A stretch of 60,899 bases of DNA from Sporisorium sorghi (GCA_023212695.1 JALCCG010000121.1:1-60899), one strand, 5' to 3'; shown: positions 28,472 through 39,678, counted from the first letter of the stretch. Translations and numbers: made by a program. Notes: generated by a model not told the origin, from the letters alone.

Positions 28472-30973
28472 ATGCAGGTGCAACAAGAACCCTCGCGCAA
28501 ACGTCCCAAGATGGCTTCTTCATCCACTACGCTCAACATCACGCTCGAGTCGATGCTCCCAGCGCCCGCTCCGCTTCGCGTCCTCATCCTCGGCTCCGGT
28601 GGACGCGAGCATGCCATCGCCAACCATTTCCTCCGCTCGCCTCGTGTAGAGCACATCTTTTGTGCTCCCGGTAACGGCGGCACTGCCACCCTCGGCTCGC
28701 GCTGCACCAACCTCGACTCGCCCAAGGCTTTCGGAGACTTTAGCGAGATCACCGCCTGGGCTGTTCAGAATGGCATCAACCTCTGCTTCCCCGGCCCAGA
28801 GCAGCCGCTTGTTGATGGTGTCGAGCTGGCCTTCCGCAAAGTGGGCATCCCCGTGTTTGGGCCTTCGCCCGTCGCGGCTCAGATGGAGGGCTCCAAGACG
28901 TTTGCAAAGGCCTTCATGGACAAGTACAACATCCCCACCGCTGCCTTCCAGTCCTTCGATGCTTCTCAGGTGCAGGAGTGTCTCGAGTACATCCAGAAGC
29001 TCGGCGGTGCCCAGCAGGTCGTTCTCAAGGCGTCCGGTCTCGCTGCTGGCAAAGGTGTCCTGCTTCCCGAATCTGATGAGGAGGCCCGTCAGGGTGTCGA
29101 GGACATCCTCGTCAAAAAGGTGTTTGGCGATGCCGGTTCGTCCCTTTTGATCGAACAGAGGCTTGTGGGCCCTGAGCTTTCGGTGCTCGCCTTCTCGGAC
29201 GGCTACACCATCACCGCCCTCCCCGGCTGCCAGGACCACAAGCGCATCGGCGAAGGCGACACCGGCCCCAACACGGGCGGCATGGGCGCCTACACTCCCG
29301 CACCCGAGGGTCTCGTCGACAACCTCCCCGCTCGCATCCGCAAAGAGGTGCTCGTCCCCACCATCGACGGCATGCGCAGCGAAGGTTTTCCTTTTGTCGG
29401 CATGCTATTCGTCGGTCTCATGCTCACCGCAGACGGACCCAAGGTGCTCGAGTACAACGTGCGCTTCGGCGACCCGGAGACCGAGGCGGTGCTCGAGCTG
29501 CTCGACGAGTCCCAGACCAGCCTCACTGACATCGTGCTCGCCTGCGTCGAGCGTCGTCTCGATCAGGTCAAACCCGTGGTGCGCAACCAGCACGCCGTCA
29601 GCATCGTGCTCGCCAGCCAAGGCTATCCGGGTAAATACCCCACTGGCGTACCTATCACCATCGGCGCCGTTCCGCAGAATGTCACCGTCTACCACGCCGG
29701 CACCAAGCTCGATGCGAGTGGCCAGCTCGTCACTGCGGGTGGACGTGTCATTGCTGTGTCCGCGTATGGCGATACGCTGCAGGAGGCTGTGGAGCTCGCG
29801 TACCAGGGTGTCGACGCGGTGCAGTTCGAGGGCAAGACGTTCAGGCGCGACATTGCGCACCGTGCGCTCAAGCCCACCACCTCCTCCTCCACGGCGCCCG
29901 AGGGCCTCACCTACGCCGCGGCCGGCGTCGACATTGACGCGGGCAACTCGCTCGTCGAAGCCATCAAGCCGTTCGCCAAGTCCACCCGTCGCCCCGGTTG
30001 CGATGCCTCGCTCGGCGGCTTCGGCGGAACCTTCGACCTCAAAGCCATCGGCATGCGCGACCCTGTCCTCGTCTCGGGCACCGACGGCGTGGGCACCAAG
30101 CTGCGCCTGGCGCTCGACATGCACAAGCACGACACGGTGGGCATCGACCTGGTGGCCATGTCGGTCAATGACCTGCTCGTGCAAGGTGCTGCGCCGCTGT
30201 ACTTCCTCGACTACTTTGGGTGCTCTAAGCTGAGTGTGCCTGTTGCTACGCAGGTGATTGGGGGTATTGCCGAGGGGTGCCGTCAGGCCAAGTGCGGGTT
30301 GATTGGTGGCGAGACGGCCGAGATGCCCGGTATGTACGAGGGGGACGACTACGACCTGGCTGGGTTTGCGGTGGGTGCGGTGGAGCGCGAGGCGCTGCTG
30401 CCGCTGCTGGACCAGCTGAGCGCGGGCGATGTGCTGGTGGGTCTGCACAGTTCGGGTGTGCACTCGAACGGGTTTTCGCTCGTGCGCAAGATCGTCGCGC
30501 GTTCGGGTCTCCCCCTGTCCGCACCTTGCCCCTGGGCGGCGGAGAAGGACGGCTCCCAACCGGCAAACACGCTCGGGGAGGCGCTCATCACCCCGACGCG
30601 CATCTACGTCGACGCCCTCACCCCGCTCTTCGCTAACGCACAAGGCCTGCTCGCCCTCTCGCACATCACCGGCGGCGGATTCACCGAGAACATCCCCCGA
30701 ATCCTCTCGCCGGGCAAAGGCGTCGAAATCGACCTCGCCGCCTGGAACCGCCCCGCACTCTTCGACTGGCTCCAGAAAACAGGCAACGTCGACCCCGAAG
30801 AAATGGCACGCACGTTCAACAACGGCATCGGCATGGTGCTCATCGTCAAGCCCGACCAGCAGCAGAGGATTCTGGACTTGCTCACCAACGCGGGCGAGCG
30901 ACCCGTGGTGATGGGCAAGGTCGTTGACGGTGAAGGTGTGCAGTACAAGAACTTGCAGAGCTGGTCCGTGTAG
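28472..30973 (+). CDS. ADE5,7: Bifunctional GARS-AIRS purine synthesis enzyme
   Basis: Single exon, 833 residues. The N-terminal half (about 35-460) is phosphoribosylamine-glycine ligase (GARS), an ATP-grasp enzyme: GSGGREHA at 41-48, [19 protein letters not shown] and GMGAYTPAP are visible. The C-terminal half (about 475-825) is phosphoribosylformylglycinamidine cyclo-ligase (AIRS): [33 protein letters not shown] and [11 protein letters not shown]. Together they catalyse steps 2 and 5 of IMP synthesis, fused as in yeast ADE5,7 and without the GART transformylase found in animal fusions. Two start codons in good context (A at -3) are possible: this ATG and one 39 bases downstream (MASSSTT); the 13 extra residues include RKRPK. 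It is divergent from the AIF-like gene. Confidence 0.96.
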   Translation: MQVQQEPSRKRPKMASSSTTLNITLESMLPAPAPLRVLILGSGGREHAIANHFLRSPRVEHIFCAPGNGGTATLGSRCTNLDSPKAFGDFSEITAWAVQNGINLCFPGPEQPLVDGVELAFRKVGIPVFGPSPVAAQMEGSKTFAKAFMDKYNIPTAAFQSFDASQVQECLEYIQKLGGAQQVVLKASGLAAGKGVLLPESDEEARQGVEDILVKKVFGDAGSSLLIEQRLVGPELSVLAFSDGYTITALPGCQDHKRIGEGDTGPNTGGMGAYTPAPEGLVDNLPARIRKEVLVPTIDGMRSEGFPFVGMLFVGLMLTADGPKVLEYNVRFGDPETEAVLELLDESQTSLTDIVLACVERRLDQVKPVVRNQHAVSIVLASQGYPGKYPTGVPITIGAVPQNVTVYHAGTKLDASGQLVTAGGRVIAVSAYGDTLQEAVELAYQGVDAVQFEGKTFRRDIAHRALKPTTSSSTAPEGLTYAAAGVDIDAGNSLVEAIKPFAKSTRRPGCDASLGGFGGTFDLKAIGMRDPVLVSGTDGVGTKLRLALDMHKHDTVGIDLVAMSVNDLLVQGAAPLYFLDYFGCSKLSVPVATQVIGGIAEGCRQAKCGLIGGETAEMPGMYEGDDYDLAGFAVGAVEREALLPLLDQLSAGDVLVGLHSSGVHSNGFSLVRKIVARSGLPLSAPCPWAAEKDGSQPANTLGEALITPTRIYVDALTPLFANAQGLLALSHITGGGFTENIPRILSPGKGVEIDLAAWNRPALFDWLQKTGNVDPEEMARTFNNGIGMVLIVKPDQQQRILDLLTNAGERPVVMGKVVDGEGVQYKNLQSWSV

Positions 30974-31203
30974 GAAGCTGGATGGCTTTGAAATGTTTGT
31001 TTATATGTCGATGAGAATCAAAGTTTGCTTAGATACCAAAAGACACCCACCCCCAAAGCCGCAGACGCTGAGTTCAAGTGCGCCGTCGGCAGACCCTGAG
31101 AGAAACTCTGTGATGTCCCACGCTATTCTCGCGTTCTGTTCCCTTGAGACGGGGTGATCGGATTAAACAGTGTGACAGAGTGATACAACGAACAGCGAAA
31201 CCT

Positions 31204-32241
31204 CTACGCCAGAACATCGCGCAGATCCAGTTTAATCCCCGGTCCCTGGGTCGAGCTCAAATGCACCTGCTTAATAATGTTCGCCGCCCTCTTGAGCTCA
31301 CCGGGCGATCGCTTCTCCCTATCCGTCCACTCCTTTGCCTGACCCGCGCCCTGAGCCGCCTGCGAGCCGAGCGTGGGCACCTTCTGCACGATCGCGTCCA
31401 GCAGCGTGACCACGTTCTTCCGCACATCCGCCTTGTCGAAACTCAACCTGCCCACCGCCCCGCGAATCACGCCGACCTTATCCGACCTCCAGTCCATCGC
31501 GCCCTTGGACTCCCGGATCGCATCCAGGATCGCACCCCGCTCGTCCGCGGGCACCACAGTGCCGCGCCTTGCGTTCGGCATCAACCCTTTGGGACCCAAC
31601 GACCGCGCTAGGCCCTTCGAGACTTCGCCGAGCAAAGTGTTGGTGCACAGCACTTTCGTGAACCCGGTAACGCGGTTGTTGAGCACCTGCGCGATGAGCT
31701 CTGACCCGCCGACGATGATGTTTGGCTCCGCTGAGGTTTCGGCGGCGAGGACGGTGCGGACGGCTTCAGCGGCTTCGGAGCCTTCCTCGGCGAACACGAG
31801 CAGGCGCTCCTGCTTCGTGCGCGGGTCTTTCGGGTAAGCAATACGCCCACGCAGAGCGTTGGTTTGGTGCGAGGAGACCGAGGTGACGATGTGCACCTCG
31901 AACGCGTTGAGCGGCCGCTTGGCACCGTGCGCTTGGAGCTGCTCGCACGCCTGTTCGAGGGTGAGGAGCGTTTCGCCGTCTTCCGGGTCCAAGTTGTTGG
32001 TGGCTTTTTTACCGGGTTTGCCCGCAGCGGTGGCGGCGGAGGAGGATAGGCCGCCCTGTCGCGGGGAGAGGCGGGGCGAGAGCGCGGCAAAGAGCGCTTG
32101 GTTGCGCGGCGATTTGCGCGCGGCTCCACGAGCGCGGTTCGACTTTTTCAGCGTGACGACCGAGGTGCTGAATGTGCGAGATGATGATGAGCCGGCGTAG
32201 GCTAGTACCCGGCCGGCGCTAGTAGAAGTGAGGAACGACAT
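31204..32241 (-). CDS. MRPL1: Mitochondrial large-subunit ribosomal protein uL1m
   Basis: Single exon, 345 residues. The first 35 or so residues are rich in Ser, Thr and Arg and end with a typical matrix presequence (SSRTFSTSVVTLKKS). The body follows the bacterial L1 fold, including VGGSELIAQVLN, the diagnostic LGPKGLMPNARRGTV (about 223-237), WRSDKVGVIRGAVGRLSF and a KNVVTLLDAIVQKVP helix. L1 forms the mobile stalk that releases deacylated tRNA from the E site. The protein is longer than bacterial L1 (about 234) because of the presequence, a linker at 35-90 and a C-terminal extension, normal for mitochondrial versions. It is divergent from the haspin gene. Confidence 0.92.
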   Translation of the reverse strand: MSFLTSTSAGRVLAYAGSSSSRTFSTSVVTLKKSNRARGAARKSPRNQALFAALSPRLSPRQGGLSSSAATAAGKPGKKATNNLDPEDGETLLTLEQACEQLQAHGAKRPLNAFEVHIVTSVSSHQTNALRGRIAYPKDPRTKQERLLVFAEEGSEAAEAVRTVLAAETSAEPNIIVGGSELIAQVLNNRVTGFTKVLCTNTLLGEVSKGLARSLGPKGLMPNARRGTVVPADERGAILDAIRESKGAMDWRSDKVGVIRGAVGRLSFDKADVRKNVVTLLDAIVQKVPTLGSQAAQGAGQAKEWTDREKRSPGELKRAANIIKQVHLSSTQGPGIKLDLRDVLA

Positions 32242-32610
32242 TCTAACGAATGGTCACTGTGCGGGATGGTGATGTAGGATGTAGTTGAGGAAGCGTGAAG
32301 GCAAGAAATGATGCTCGATGGATTTTGGCTCGAGTCGGAAGAAAGGAAGAAATTGGACAACGGACCGCTTACATAAGCCATTCACCCTCAAAAATTGCTG
32401 TTGCAGTCACGTGTGGCATTCGCGAGTTGGATTTTGCAACTGAGCCTGTTGCAAGTGCCGTGCGTGTTGTTCTCATGCATGGCACATCTGCAGCTGAGTC
32501 GCTTGTCCGTTCATGATCCGAGATAGCCGCTGCCACCGTCTTGGACACCACCACCATCACCTCCACAGCCGGCACCCGTTTCGGGACGGCATTCCCCTGC
32601 ACACCAAACC
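32242..32610. promoter_or_regulatory. Divergent promoter between MRPL1 and haspin
   Basis: These 369 bases lie between divergent start codons. The segment before haspin is CA/CT-rich (32540-32610). No TATA box or repeat is obvious. Confidence 0.45.
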
Positions 32611-35145
32611 ATGTCGTACCTCTCGGGCAACACCAAAAAAGTGTTCGTGTACGGCCGCAAAGCCGAAATCCGCGTCGTCAACCGCCACAGCGCCTTTACT
32701 TTGCTCGACAATGACGAAAATGATCCGTTCGGGTTCTTCAAGCCTCAGAGCAGGCCCAAGGCGACATATGGGAGATCGAGGGCTTCCGCGCTGCCTTCTA
32801 AGGTGTACTCGGAACAGGACGATAGTGCCGGGGACTCGTCGGTAACGGTTCAGAGCCAGGCGTACGATACGGTCAACTCGAGCGCGTCGTTTCATTCGGC
32901 TTGCAGTTCTGGGTCTTCTGGCACGAGCAAGGCGCAATCGCGCAAGGCGAGCGATGGGGGTGGACAGAGGAAAGCGCTCGTCAGCAAAGGTCTCAACGAG
33001 AAGCCGCAGCCCGAAGCCGAGTCTGCAGCCCATTCCAAGTCGAGAAAGACTCTCACGAAGGCGATCGACAGTGCTCTCGATGCTACACCCAAAGCACACC
33101 GGATGATCTCCCAAAAGAAGGGCGTTGATTCGCCCAAAGCCGTGCGAAAGACAACCGCGCTCCAGCTACCCAACGAGTCAACACCACCACAACCGATCGG
33201 CAGAACATCACGACGAGCAGCACAAGCAGCACGCATGGCTATCCAGGACTACGATTTCACCGACAGAGACATGACCCCGCGCCGGCCCGTCCCTACAAAA
33301 TCGTACTTTGCTGAGAAAGCGAGGCAGCTGGCGGAGCTCGCACTGGAAGAGGAGCAGGAGAAGCAGCGGTCGAAGGGAGGGAAAGCGTCAGGAAGCAGCA
33401 AAGCGATAGCCAATGGTACACGCAGCGGTGCACGGAAATCGATGACCGCCGGACCGAGACAGACGCCGGCGACGGGATCGACGTTGGCGTCAGCGATTGC
33501 AGTTTCGGACTCGTCCCTGTCCTCGGTTAGCGGCGTTTCCGACTCGTCGTTCGAGGATGGTGGCACGAGTCAGACGTCCTTCAGCCGCAGTGACGAGTCG
33601 GGCTGTTCGACGCGCGGAACATCAGCCGCTGAAGCAAAGTCCAAGCCTAAGCAAAACACACGCGTCACCCGCCGCATTGCAGCCTCGAGCGACGACGACG
33701 ACGACGACGACGGAGCACTCAACTCGGACGACGAGAGCGAGCAGGATCCAGCCCTGCAACTCGCTGCGCAGGTGGCGGACCTGGCCGTGTCGGACGAAGA
33801 CGAGGCGACACAGAGCGACGACCATCTCACAAACTTGCTCGCCGCAGCCTCGCAGACCAAGCTCGAGTCCTTCTCGGCTGTGATCCAGCGACTGCGCTCG
33901 AATTCCGACTCCTCGAAGTCGAGCACCGCGCGCCGGCGGCTAGAAAAGATCGGCGAGGCGAGCTACAGCGAGGTGTTCAAGATTTTCCCACCTTCAAAAT
34001 CGACCTCCACCACGCAAGGTGAAGAGCAGGAAGCGATCGTGCTCAAGATCATCCCCGTCTCATCCTCCACCAGCAGCAGCAGCGTTGATGAGAACCAGGC
34101 CAACGACCTGCCCTACACCTCGCCCTCCCCCGACGTCACACGCGAGATCCAGCTCATGCAGCTCATCTCGCACCACTCTTCCTCCTTCGTCACCCTGCGC
34201 ACAGCCTACATCGTGCGGGGCGCCTACCCTTCCGCCCTTCTGCAAGCCTGGGACCGCTGGGACGCACGCCGACGCGCCAAGACAGGCACGGGTGCCGAGA
34301 ACGCGCGCCCGCACGTGCTCGCCCCGCAGCAGGTGTACGCGCTGCTCGTCATGTCGGACGGCGGCGTCGACCTCGAGAGCTTGCGGGTCAAGACGTGGCT
34401 GCACGCGGCGTCGATCTTGGCGCAGGTGGTGGGCGGCCTAGCGGGCATGGAGCGAGCGTGCGAGTTTGAGCATCGCGATTTGCACTGGGGCAACGTGCTT
34501 GTGCAGGCCGTCGAGCGGGATCTCCCTTCGCCACTTGGCGAGCAAGATACGGCGGAGTGGTTGACCGATCCGAGCGTAACAGGGGTAAGAGCGACGATTA
34601 TCGACTTCACCCTCTCCCGCGCCTCCCTACCCACCAACCGCACCAAAAAAGCAGCGGAGGTGCTGCACTACCCGTTCACCGACCCCTCGCTGTTCGGTGG
34701 CTCAGGCGATCCGCAGTTCGACGTCTACCGCGAAATGCGCACCGTGACGCGCGGAGAATGGCAAATGTTCTGCCCGGTCACCAACGTGCTCTGGCTGCGC
34801 TACCTCGTGCACAAGCTTGTGGATGTCAAGTGCGCCGCGTGCAGGGTACCGAAGGCGGTGGAGGGGAGGGAGGGTGAGGGTGAGGGGGAGAGGGAGTGGA
34901 GGGCGTACGAGTGGCTGCAGCGGGCGCTAGTGGGGCTGGATGCGGCGGCGCAGAAGGTGTTGGATGAAGCGAAGGGGGAGGAGAATGGGAGGAGGGCGAG
35001 GAGGTCTGTTCTAACCGCTCGGTCGCGGGCTGGAAGAGGGAGGAAAGGTCGTGCGACGATGGCGGTGACCCCGGTCACGGAGAAGGACGGGGAGGCGGAG
35101 CGGGTTACGTCGGCGGCTGAGCTCGTGTCGTTCCTCGGCCATTGA
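32611..35145 (+). CDS. Haspin-type protein kinase
   Basis: Single exon, 844 residues. Haspin phosphorylates histone H3 on Thr3 at centromeres and so recruits the chromosomal passenger complex. Residues 1-440 are disordered and Ser/Lys-rich with an acidic DDDDDD patch. The kinase domain starts near 441 (KIGEASYSEVFKI, glycine-rich loop), followed by IVLKIIPV with the ATP-binding Lys, REIQLM with the helix C Glu, HRDLHWGN catalytic loop (about 620) and IIDFTLSR (about 663), where haspins have D-Y/F-T in place of DFG. Downstream DPQFDVYREM and WLRYLVHKLV are haspin hallmarks and there is no normal activation segment with APE. The N-terminal VFVYGRKAEIRVV is an unexplained short motif. An Arg/Lys-rich C-terminal tail follows. 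Confidence 0.9.
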   Translation: MSYLSGNTKKVFVYGRKAEIRVVNRHSAFTLLDNDENDPFGFFKPQSRPKATYGRSRASALPSKVYSEQDDSAGDSSVTVQSQAYDTVNSSASFHSACSSGSSGTSKAQSRKASDGGGQRKALVSKGLNEKPQPEAESAAHSKSRKTLTKAIDSALDATPKAHRMISQKKGVDSPKAVRKTTALQLPNESTPPQPIGRTSRRAAQAARMAIQDYDFTDRDMTPRRPVPTKSYFAEKARQLAELALEEEQEKQRSKGGKASGSSKAIANGTRSGARKSMTAGPRQTPATGSTLASAIAVSDSSLSSVSGVSDSSFEDGGTSQTSFSRSDESGCSTRGTSAAEAKSKPKQNTRVTRRIAASSDDDDDDDGALNSDDESEQDPALQLAAQVADLAVSDEDEATQSDDHLTNLLAAASQTKLESFSAVIQRLRSNSDSSKSSTARRRLEKIGEASYSEVFKIFPPSKSTSTTQGEEQEAIVLKIIPVSSSTSSSSVDENQANDLPYTSPSPDVTREIQLMQLISHHSSSFVTLRTAYIVRGAYPSALLQAWDRWDARRRAKTGTGAENARPHVLAPQQVYALLVMSDGGVDLESLRVKTWLHAASILAQVVGGLAGMERACEFEHRDLHWGNVLVQAVERDLPSPLGEQDTAEWLTDPSVTGVRATIIDFTLSRASLPTNRTKKAAEVLHYPFTDPSLFGGSGDPQFDVYREMRTVTRGEWQMFCPVTNVLWLRYLVHKLVDVKCAACRVPKAVEGREGEGEGEREWRAYEWLQRALVGLDAAAQKVLDEAKGEENGRRARRSVLTARSRAGRGRKGRATMAVTPVTEKDGEAERVTSAAELVSFLGH

Positions 35146-35527
35146 ACTCTCAGAAGGAAGATGTATATACCCGGACTACTAGCAATGATATCCGAGTCTC
35201 AAGGAGAACAGCATGAGCTTGTACTCGAGAGTCTGTCGAGATGAGGATGAGGAAGCGCTGTCTGACAGGTGAGCAGCGAGGAAAGGGTTGTCATTTTTTG
35301 TATTTTTGGAGCCACAATTTTGTTGCTGTTTTCTGCTTCGATTTCCTTGGAAGTGGGATTTTGCGGGGTTGCGCTAACCGGCTATCGTTGCTTTGCCGTT
35401 GGTCCGAAGTGCACTTTCTGACGTCTCACCATCGACACTTCTCTCCCCACCACCAGCACAACTACCATATCCCACATCCCACGCCGCACATCAGCTCAAA
35501 CCCCACCACACCCACCTCAGACCCGCC
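35146..35527. other. Intergenic region between haspin and thioesterase
   Basis: These 382 bases hold the haspin 3' end and the thioesterase promoter on the same strand. A T-rich stretch (35290-35345) and a CA-rich leader (35450-35520) are visible; no gene or repeat. Confidence 0.45.
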
Positions 35528-36143
35528 ATGGCAGAACCAACAGGCGCCTGGCCGCACACAACGACGTACCAGACGCGATGGCTGGACAACGACCAGTGAG
35601 TCCCCACTCTTTCCACCTCGCCCTCTTCTCTCCCCCTTCTCTGACCCCTGAACTCTCCCTCTCCTACTCTATGGGTGTGGAAGGTACGGCCACCTGAACA
35701 ACTCGACGTACTACCTCGTTGCGGATAGCGTTGTCAATGCGTACCTTGTCAACGAGTGCGGGTTGCAGCCTTTTCTGCACCCCTCTCCCTCCACCACCAC
35801 CGCTCCCTCATCCTCACCGTCAGGAGCAGGAGCGGGGGAACCAGACATAAGCTCCACCGTGGGACTGGTGATAAGCAACGCGTGCAGGTACTACGCATCG
35901 TGCACGTTCCCGCGCCCCCTCCACGTGGGGCTGCGCGTCACCAAACTCGGCACCAGCTCCGTAACCTACCAGGTGTCCATCGGCGAAGTCGGCGGAAAAG
36001 TCGCCGCGCTCATCACGTCAACGCACGTGTTTGTGGATCGCGTCTCGAGGAGGCCGGTAAAGGCGATGCCGCCTCGCCTGAGGACTGGGTTGGCGAGGCT
36101 GTTGGTGGAGCAGGAGGGGAAGGGGAGAAGGGCGAAGCTGTAG
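35528..36143 (+). CDS. Hotdog-fold acyl-CoA thioesterase (4HBT/YbgC-like)
   Basis: Exons 35528-35595 and 35684-36143 join across an 88 nt intron (GTGAGT donor, GGAAG acceptor) to give 175 residues. The N-terminus carries the 4HBT signature TRWLDNDQYGHLNNSTYY, where the Asp of DNDQYGHLNN is the usual catalytic residue; the hotdog sheet follows with ACRYYASCTFPRPLHVGLRV and VSIGEVGGKVAALITSTHVFVDR. The family hydrolyses acyl-CoA thioesters; chain-length preference cannot be read. A Ser/Pro-rich insertion (about 45-70, PSPSTTTAPSSSPSG) sits between the first helix and the sheet. No clear targeting signal. The splice joins Gln-Tyr in the active-site motif, which makes it secure. Confidence 0.85.
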
Positions 36144-36359
36144 CGTCCACGCGGTAAAGGTGTCGCCAGTCGTGTCGCGATGCCCGTGCAGCTGTGCTTG
36201 ACACCTACGCAACTCGTCATGGCTCACACTTGCATCCGATCACACGAGCTTCACACATGTATTCGCACAGTGACAAGACAATTGATAATGCGTTGCAAGA
36301 CACCCGAGCCAAAGATGAAGACCATGTCAATTGATAAAGTACTGCTGCTGCTGGCAGGG

Positions 36360-39167
36360 CTACAACTCGCCGACGATCTCTTCGACCTCCATTCCGTCTC
36401 CCGGCGCCTCTCTGCTGCTGTCGTTGATGGAAGCGGCGCGGTTGCGAGTCGCTCGAGTGCTCTTGCGGCTGCCGATGGAGGGAGGACCGCCTGCTCTGTT
36501 CGCTTTCGCCCTGCTACCTGACGCTGCGGTTGGCTCTGCTTCCGATGCTTCCCCTGCGCTTGCAGCTGCCGCACCTCCACCCGCCGGCTCTTGGACAGGC
36601 GGCGCAGGAGGAGCAGGCGTAGACGTCGAGTTCTTCCTCGTCGAATTGCGTCGCTTCTTCCCACCTTTGCTGCCTGGTTTCTTGCCCAGCCTGCGTCGAA
36701 TCACCTGCTCGTTGCCGTCGTCATCGACCTCAACAACTTCCTCGTACTCGTATCCGTCGTCGCCATCGGCGTCGTCCTGCTCTGCATCGCTTCGCTCGCC
36801 CTTGCGTCCTGCGAGCGAGGCTGTGCCCTCGCGCTTTTGGACCGCTACATCGCTGGCAGTCGCAGCAGCCAGGGCTTCGATGTCACGCAGATCCGCCTTG
36901 ATTTCGGGCGGCGGACCTGAAAGATCCACACCGATTGCCTGTGCATACACCTCGAGATTGACGGGCACCGAGTTCTTGAGCGCCTCATCGACCAGTTTCG
37001 GGTTGCTTCTTTCCTCCACGTTGAACTTTTTCTTGATCATCACCCTATCGCGACCTGGGAAGAGGCGGGCGATCATCTCGAAGTCCGTGCCCCACTGCTG
37101 CAAAGACCGATAGAATTTGGCCGTCTCGTCTGCGGTCCACTTCCTGTTCCGGCCGAGCTTGCGCGAGTAAGTGGCAGCATTGACAAAGCGGTCGCCTTCT
37201 CGCTCGTCAATGACCTCCATGTTGTCGCGATCGTCCTCGCCGTTGCCGTAGTTGGCAAAGAGCGACGTCTCGTCGAGCACAATCTTGCCGTCAACGATAC
37301 GCGTCTGAACGGCGAAACGGTTCTCGCGGAACGACACCTCGGTACCGGCGACGGAGGCTTCTCGCTTCCTGCGTGCACGTCGACTGCTCGATTCGCCGCC
37401 TTCGCCGTCCGTGGTTCCATCGGCATCTGTCTCGGGCGCCGACTCTTCGACCTCCGAGGTCTCCGCGCCGTCATCATCGTCGCCCGTCTGATCTCCAACA
37501 ATCTCCTCTTCGCCATCTAGCCTCTCTTCAGCACCAGTGGCGACAGGGACACCATTGGCGGTGCGGATGATGTTGGCAGCTGGGCCAGGCGAGGGCGAAG
37601 CGTGGTTGACTTTTTCTCCCAACACATGCTCTCCCAGCACCGCCGCTTTGGCAGCTGCACGTCGGTCGTGCACCAGCCTCTTGTAGACACGCTCCGCCTC
37701 AAAGGTTCGGGGACCGGCACGACCCTTCTTGTATTCAGCGTTGCTGATATCAGCCATGGTGACGTTGGCGGGATCGATGCGACTGGCAGCGAGCTGTTCG
37801 CCTTCGTGATAGACCTGCTTGCGGTACTCTTCTTCGTCGTCCGAGACAGTGTGCGGCTTGCGTGTAGATGTGGTGCGACGCTTCTTGCGACGCACAGGCT
37901 GGCCATCGTCGCCGATCTCGGATGTGGTCTCCATGTCGCTCTCGTCCTCCGGACCAAGCGAGACTCCTTCCGGGTAAGCTGCTTTCCACGCATCGAGAGC
38001 AGCATCGTACTGTTGGCGCAGCAGGATTGCCTCTGCCTCCCATTTGGTCTTTTGAGCGGGCGCGAGTTCGCGCCATTCAGCAGCCATCTCGGCGGTGAGC
38101 TCTGTGAGGGCCATGTCTGGATTCTGAGCTTGGCGTTCTGAACGCACCGAGTTGACAAAGAGCAAGTAGGCGGAGAGCGGTCGCCTTGGCTTGCCGGAAG
38201 AGAGCTCTTTGCGCTTGAGTCGACGCTTCTGCAGGCGAGCGGCTGCATCTTTCCTTCGTTGCGTGGCACGCTGTGCCTTTTCTTGCTCGGTCTCCTCAGA
38301 GATGGCATTGGCAGCCTGCGAGCCAGCCTTGATTGTTTGCGAGGCACCGTCTGTCTCCGAGATTTCTCTACCTTTTCCCTTCCTGGGTGATGACTTTGAG
38401 CCAGCCTCGGCATCTGTGTTAACCGAAGAGCTGGCCGCTGGAGCAGCCGAGCTCGGGCCTGCTCTGCGATTCGGTCTCACCGTGGCCTGCGTTTGCTGCT
38501 GAGAGGCGCTCTGCTTGACTGCAGGCGTGGCAGCGGGTTGAATTGTGCTCGAGCCTCTTGTGCGCGTAGAGAGGCGTGGCGCTTGAACGGGATCGGGCTG
38601 GGAAGCCTTGTCGATGATGACCTGGTCCTGGACGATGTCACTGCTAGCACCCGCGTTCGCAGTTCTGGTACTGCGAGCGTCTCCAATGCTAGGAGGAGCG
38701 TCGGTGCGCGTCGACGAGTCCTCTGCATCCGCATCAGCCTGAGTAGAATCACCAGCTTCAGTGACGGGTTGCAAGGGCTGCGATGGTGTCGGTGCGGGAG
38801 TTGACGCTGAAGGCTGCGCAAGATGAGGTGCTGGAGTAAGCGAGGCCCTGGAGCCTGGACGCGGCTTGGAAACGGACGGTCTGCGAAAGACGGGTTTGGA
38901 TTTGGAATTGCTCGCTGATGGCTGACCTGCTGCGATGCCGGTGCGCGCAGATGCTGTTGCGCCTGCCTTGGAGATGATGGAAGGTGAGACATTGAACGCG
39001 TAGCTTTGCGAGGTGCTGGATGGCGTCGCTGGCGTTGCAAAGGGCTGTGTGGTGGCGGGTGACGCTGCGGCTAGACCCTTGCTGCGAACAGAAGGCGGAC
39101 GCGTCTGTCTCACTGACAGTTGGGGTGCAAGGGATGGAGATGGCGGCGGTCCAGTCGATGTGCTGGC

Positions 39168-39201
<34 letters not shown>

Positions 39202-39320
39202 GACTGCGATTGCGATGGCGTGACAGTCGATGCGCTAGCTGACGGTGCTCCTCCTGCGGACCTCCTTGGCACGATGGAAGGCTTGAAACGGGCACCACCC
39301 TTTTCGATACGCGACGACAT
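36360..39320 (-). CDS. BDP1: TFIIIB subunit Bdp1 (B'') with an additional HMG box
   Basis: Single exon, 986 residues. Bdp1 joins TBP and Brf1 in TFIIIB and helps open promoters for RNA polymerase III. Identification rests on the Myb/SANT region at about 722-775 (RKWTADETAKFYRSLQQWG followed by FEMIARLFPGRDR and IKKKFNVEERSNPKLVDEAL) and the N-terminal start RIEKGGARFKPSIVPRR. A long disordered Ser/Thr/Gln/Pro-rich region (about 20-340) includes an 11-residue poly-Gln. Unexpectedly, residues about 374-450 form an HMG box: GKPRRPLSAYLLFVNSVR, then MAAEWRELAPAQKTKWEAEA. Yeast and human Bdp1 have no such domain that I know of. The C-terminus is acidic then Lys/Arg-rich. It is divergent from the U1A-like gene. 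Confidence 0.9.
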
Positions 39321-39678
39321 GATGAGACGCGCCTTGATGGGTGGAGCGAGAGAGTTCTTGGCGAGAAGCTGCGGTAAAAAAGCGTCCGATCGTGTCGTGC
39401 TTTAAGACGAGGTATTGGTGGGTAACAAATGTCGAGCTTGATGGCTAGATCAGAAAGGCAAGATGGAATGGATGGGTGATGACTGAGCAGAATGTGTGAT
39501 TGTAGAGAGAGAGAGAGAGAGCAGAAGGCGGCGCGTGATTCGAGAAATTTAAGGGTTTCAGCGTGCATAAAGAACAGATTTCGGATTTCGGCTTGATCCG
39601 CCTGAAGCAGCATCAGCAACAGCAACGCTTGCAACGACTTTCCCACCCTTCAACTCGCTAGAAAGCACCTACAGAACC
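39321..39678. promoter_or_regulatory. Divergent promoter between BDP1 and the U1A-like gene
   Basis: These 358 bases contain a GA dinucleotide run at 39504-39521 and otherwise no clear element. Both flanking genes serve RNA metabolism, so shared control is plausible but not shown. Confidence 0.45.

Noticed and set aside
29405..30664. 419-codon open frame antisense to ADE5,7
   Set aside because: Shadow of the GARS-AIRS gene; His/Arg-rich and featureless.
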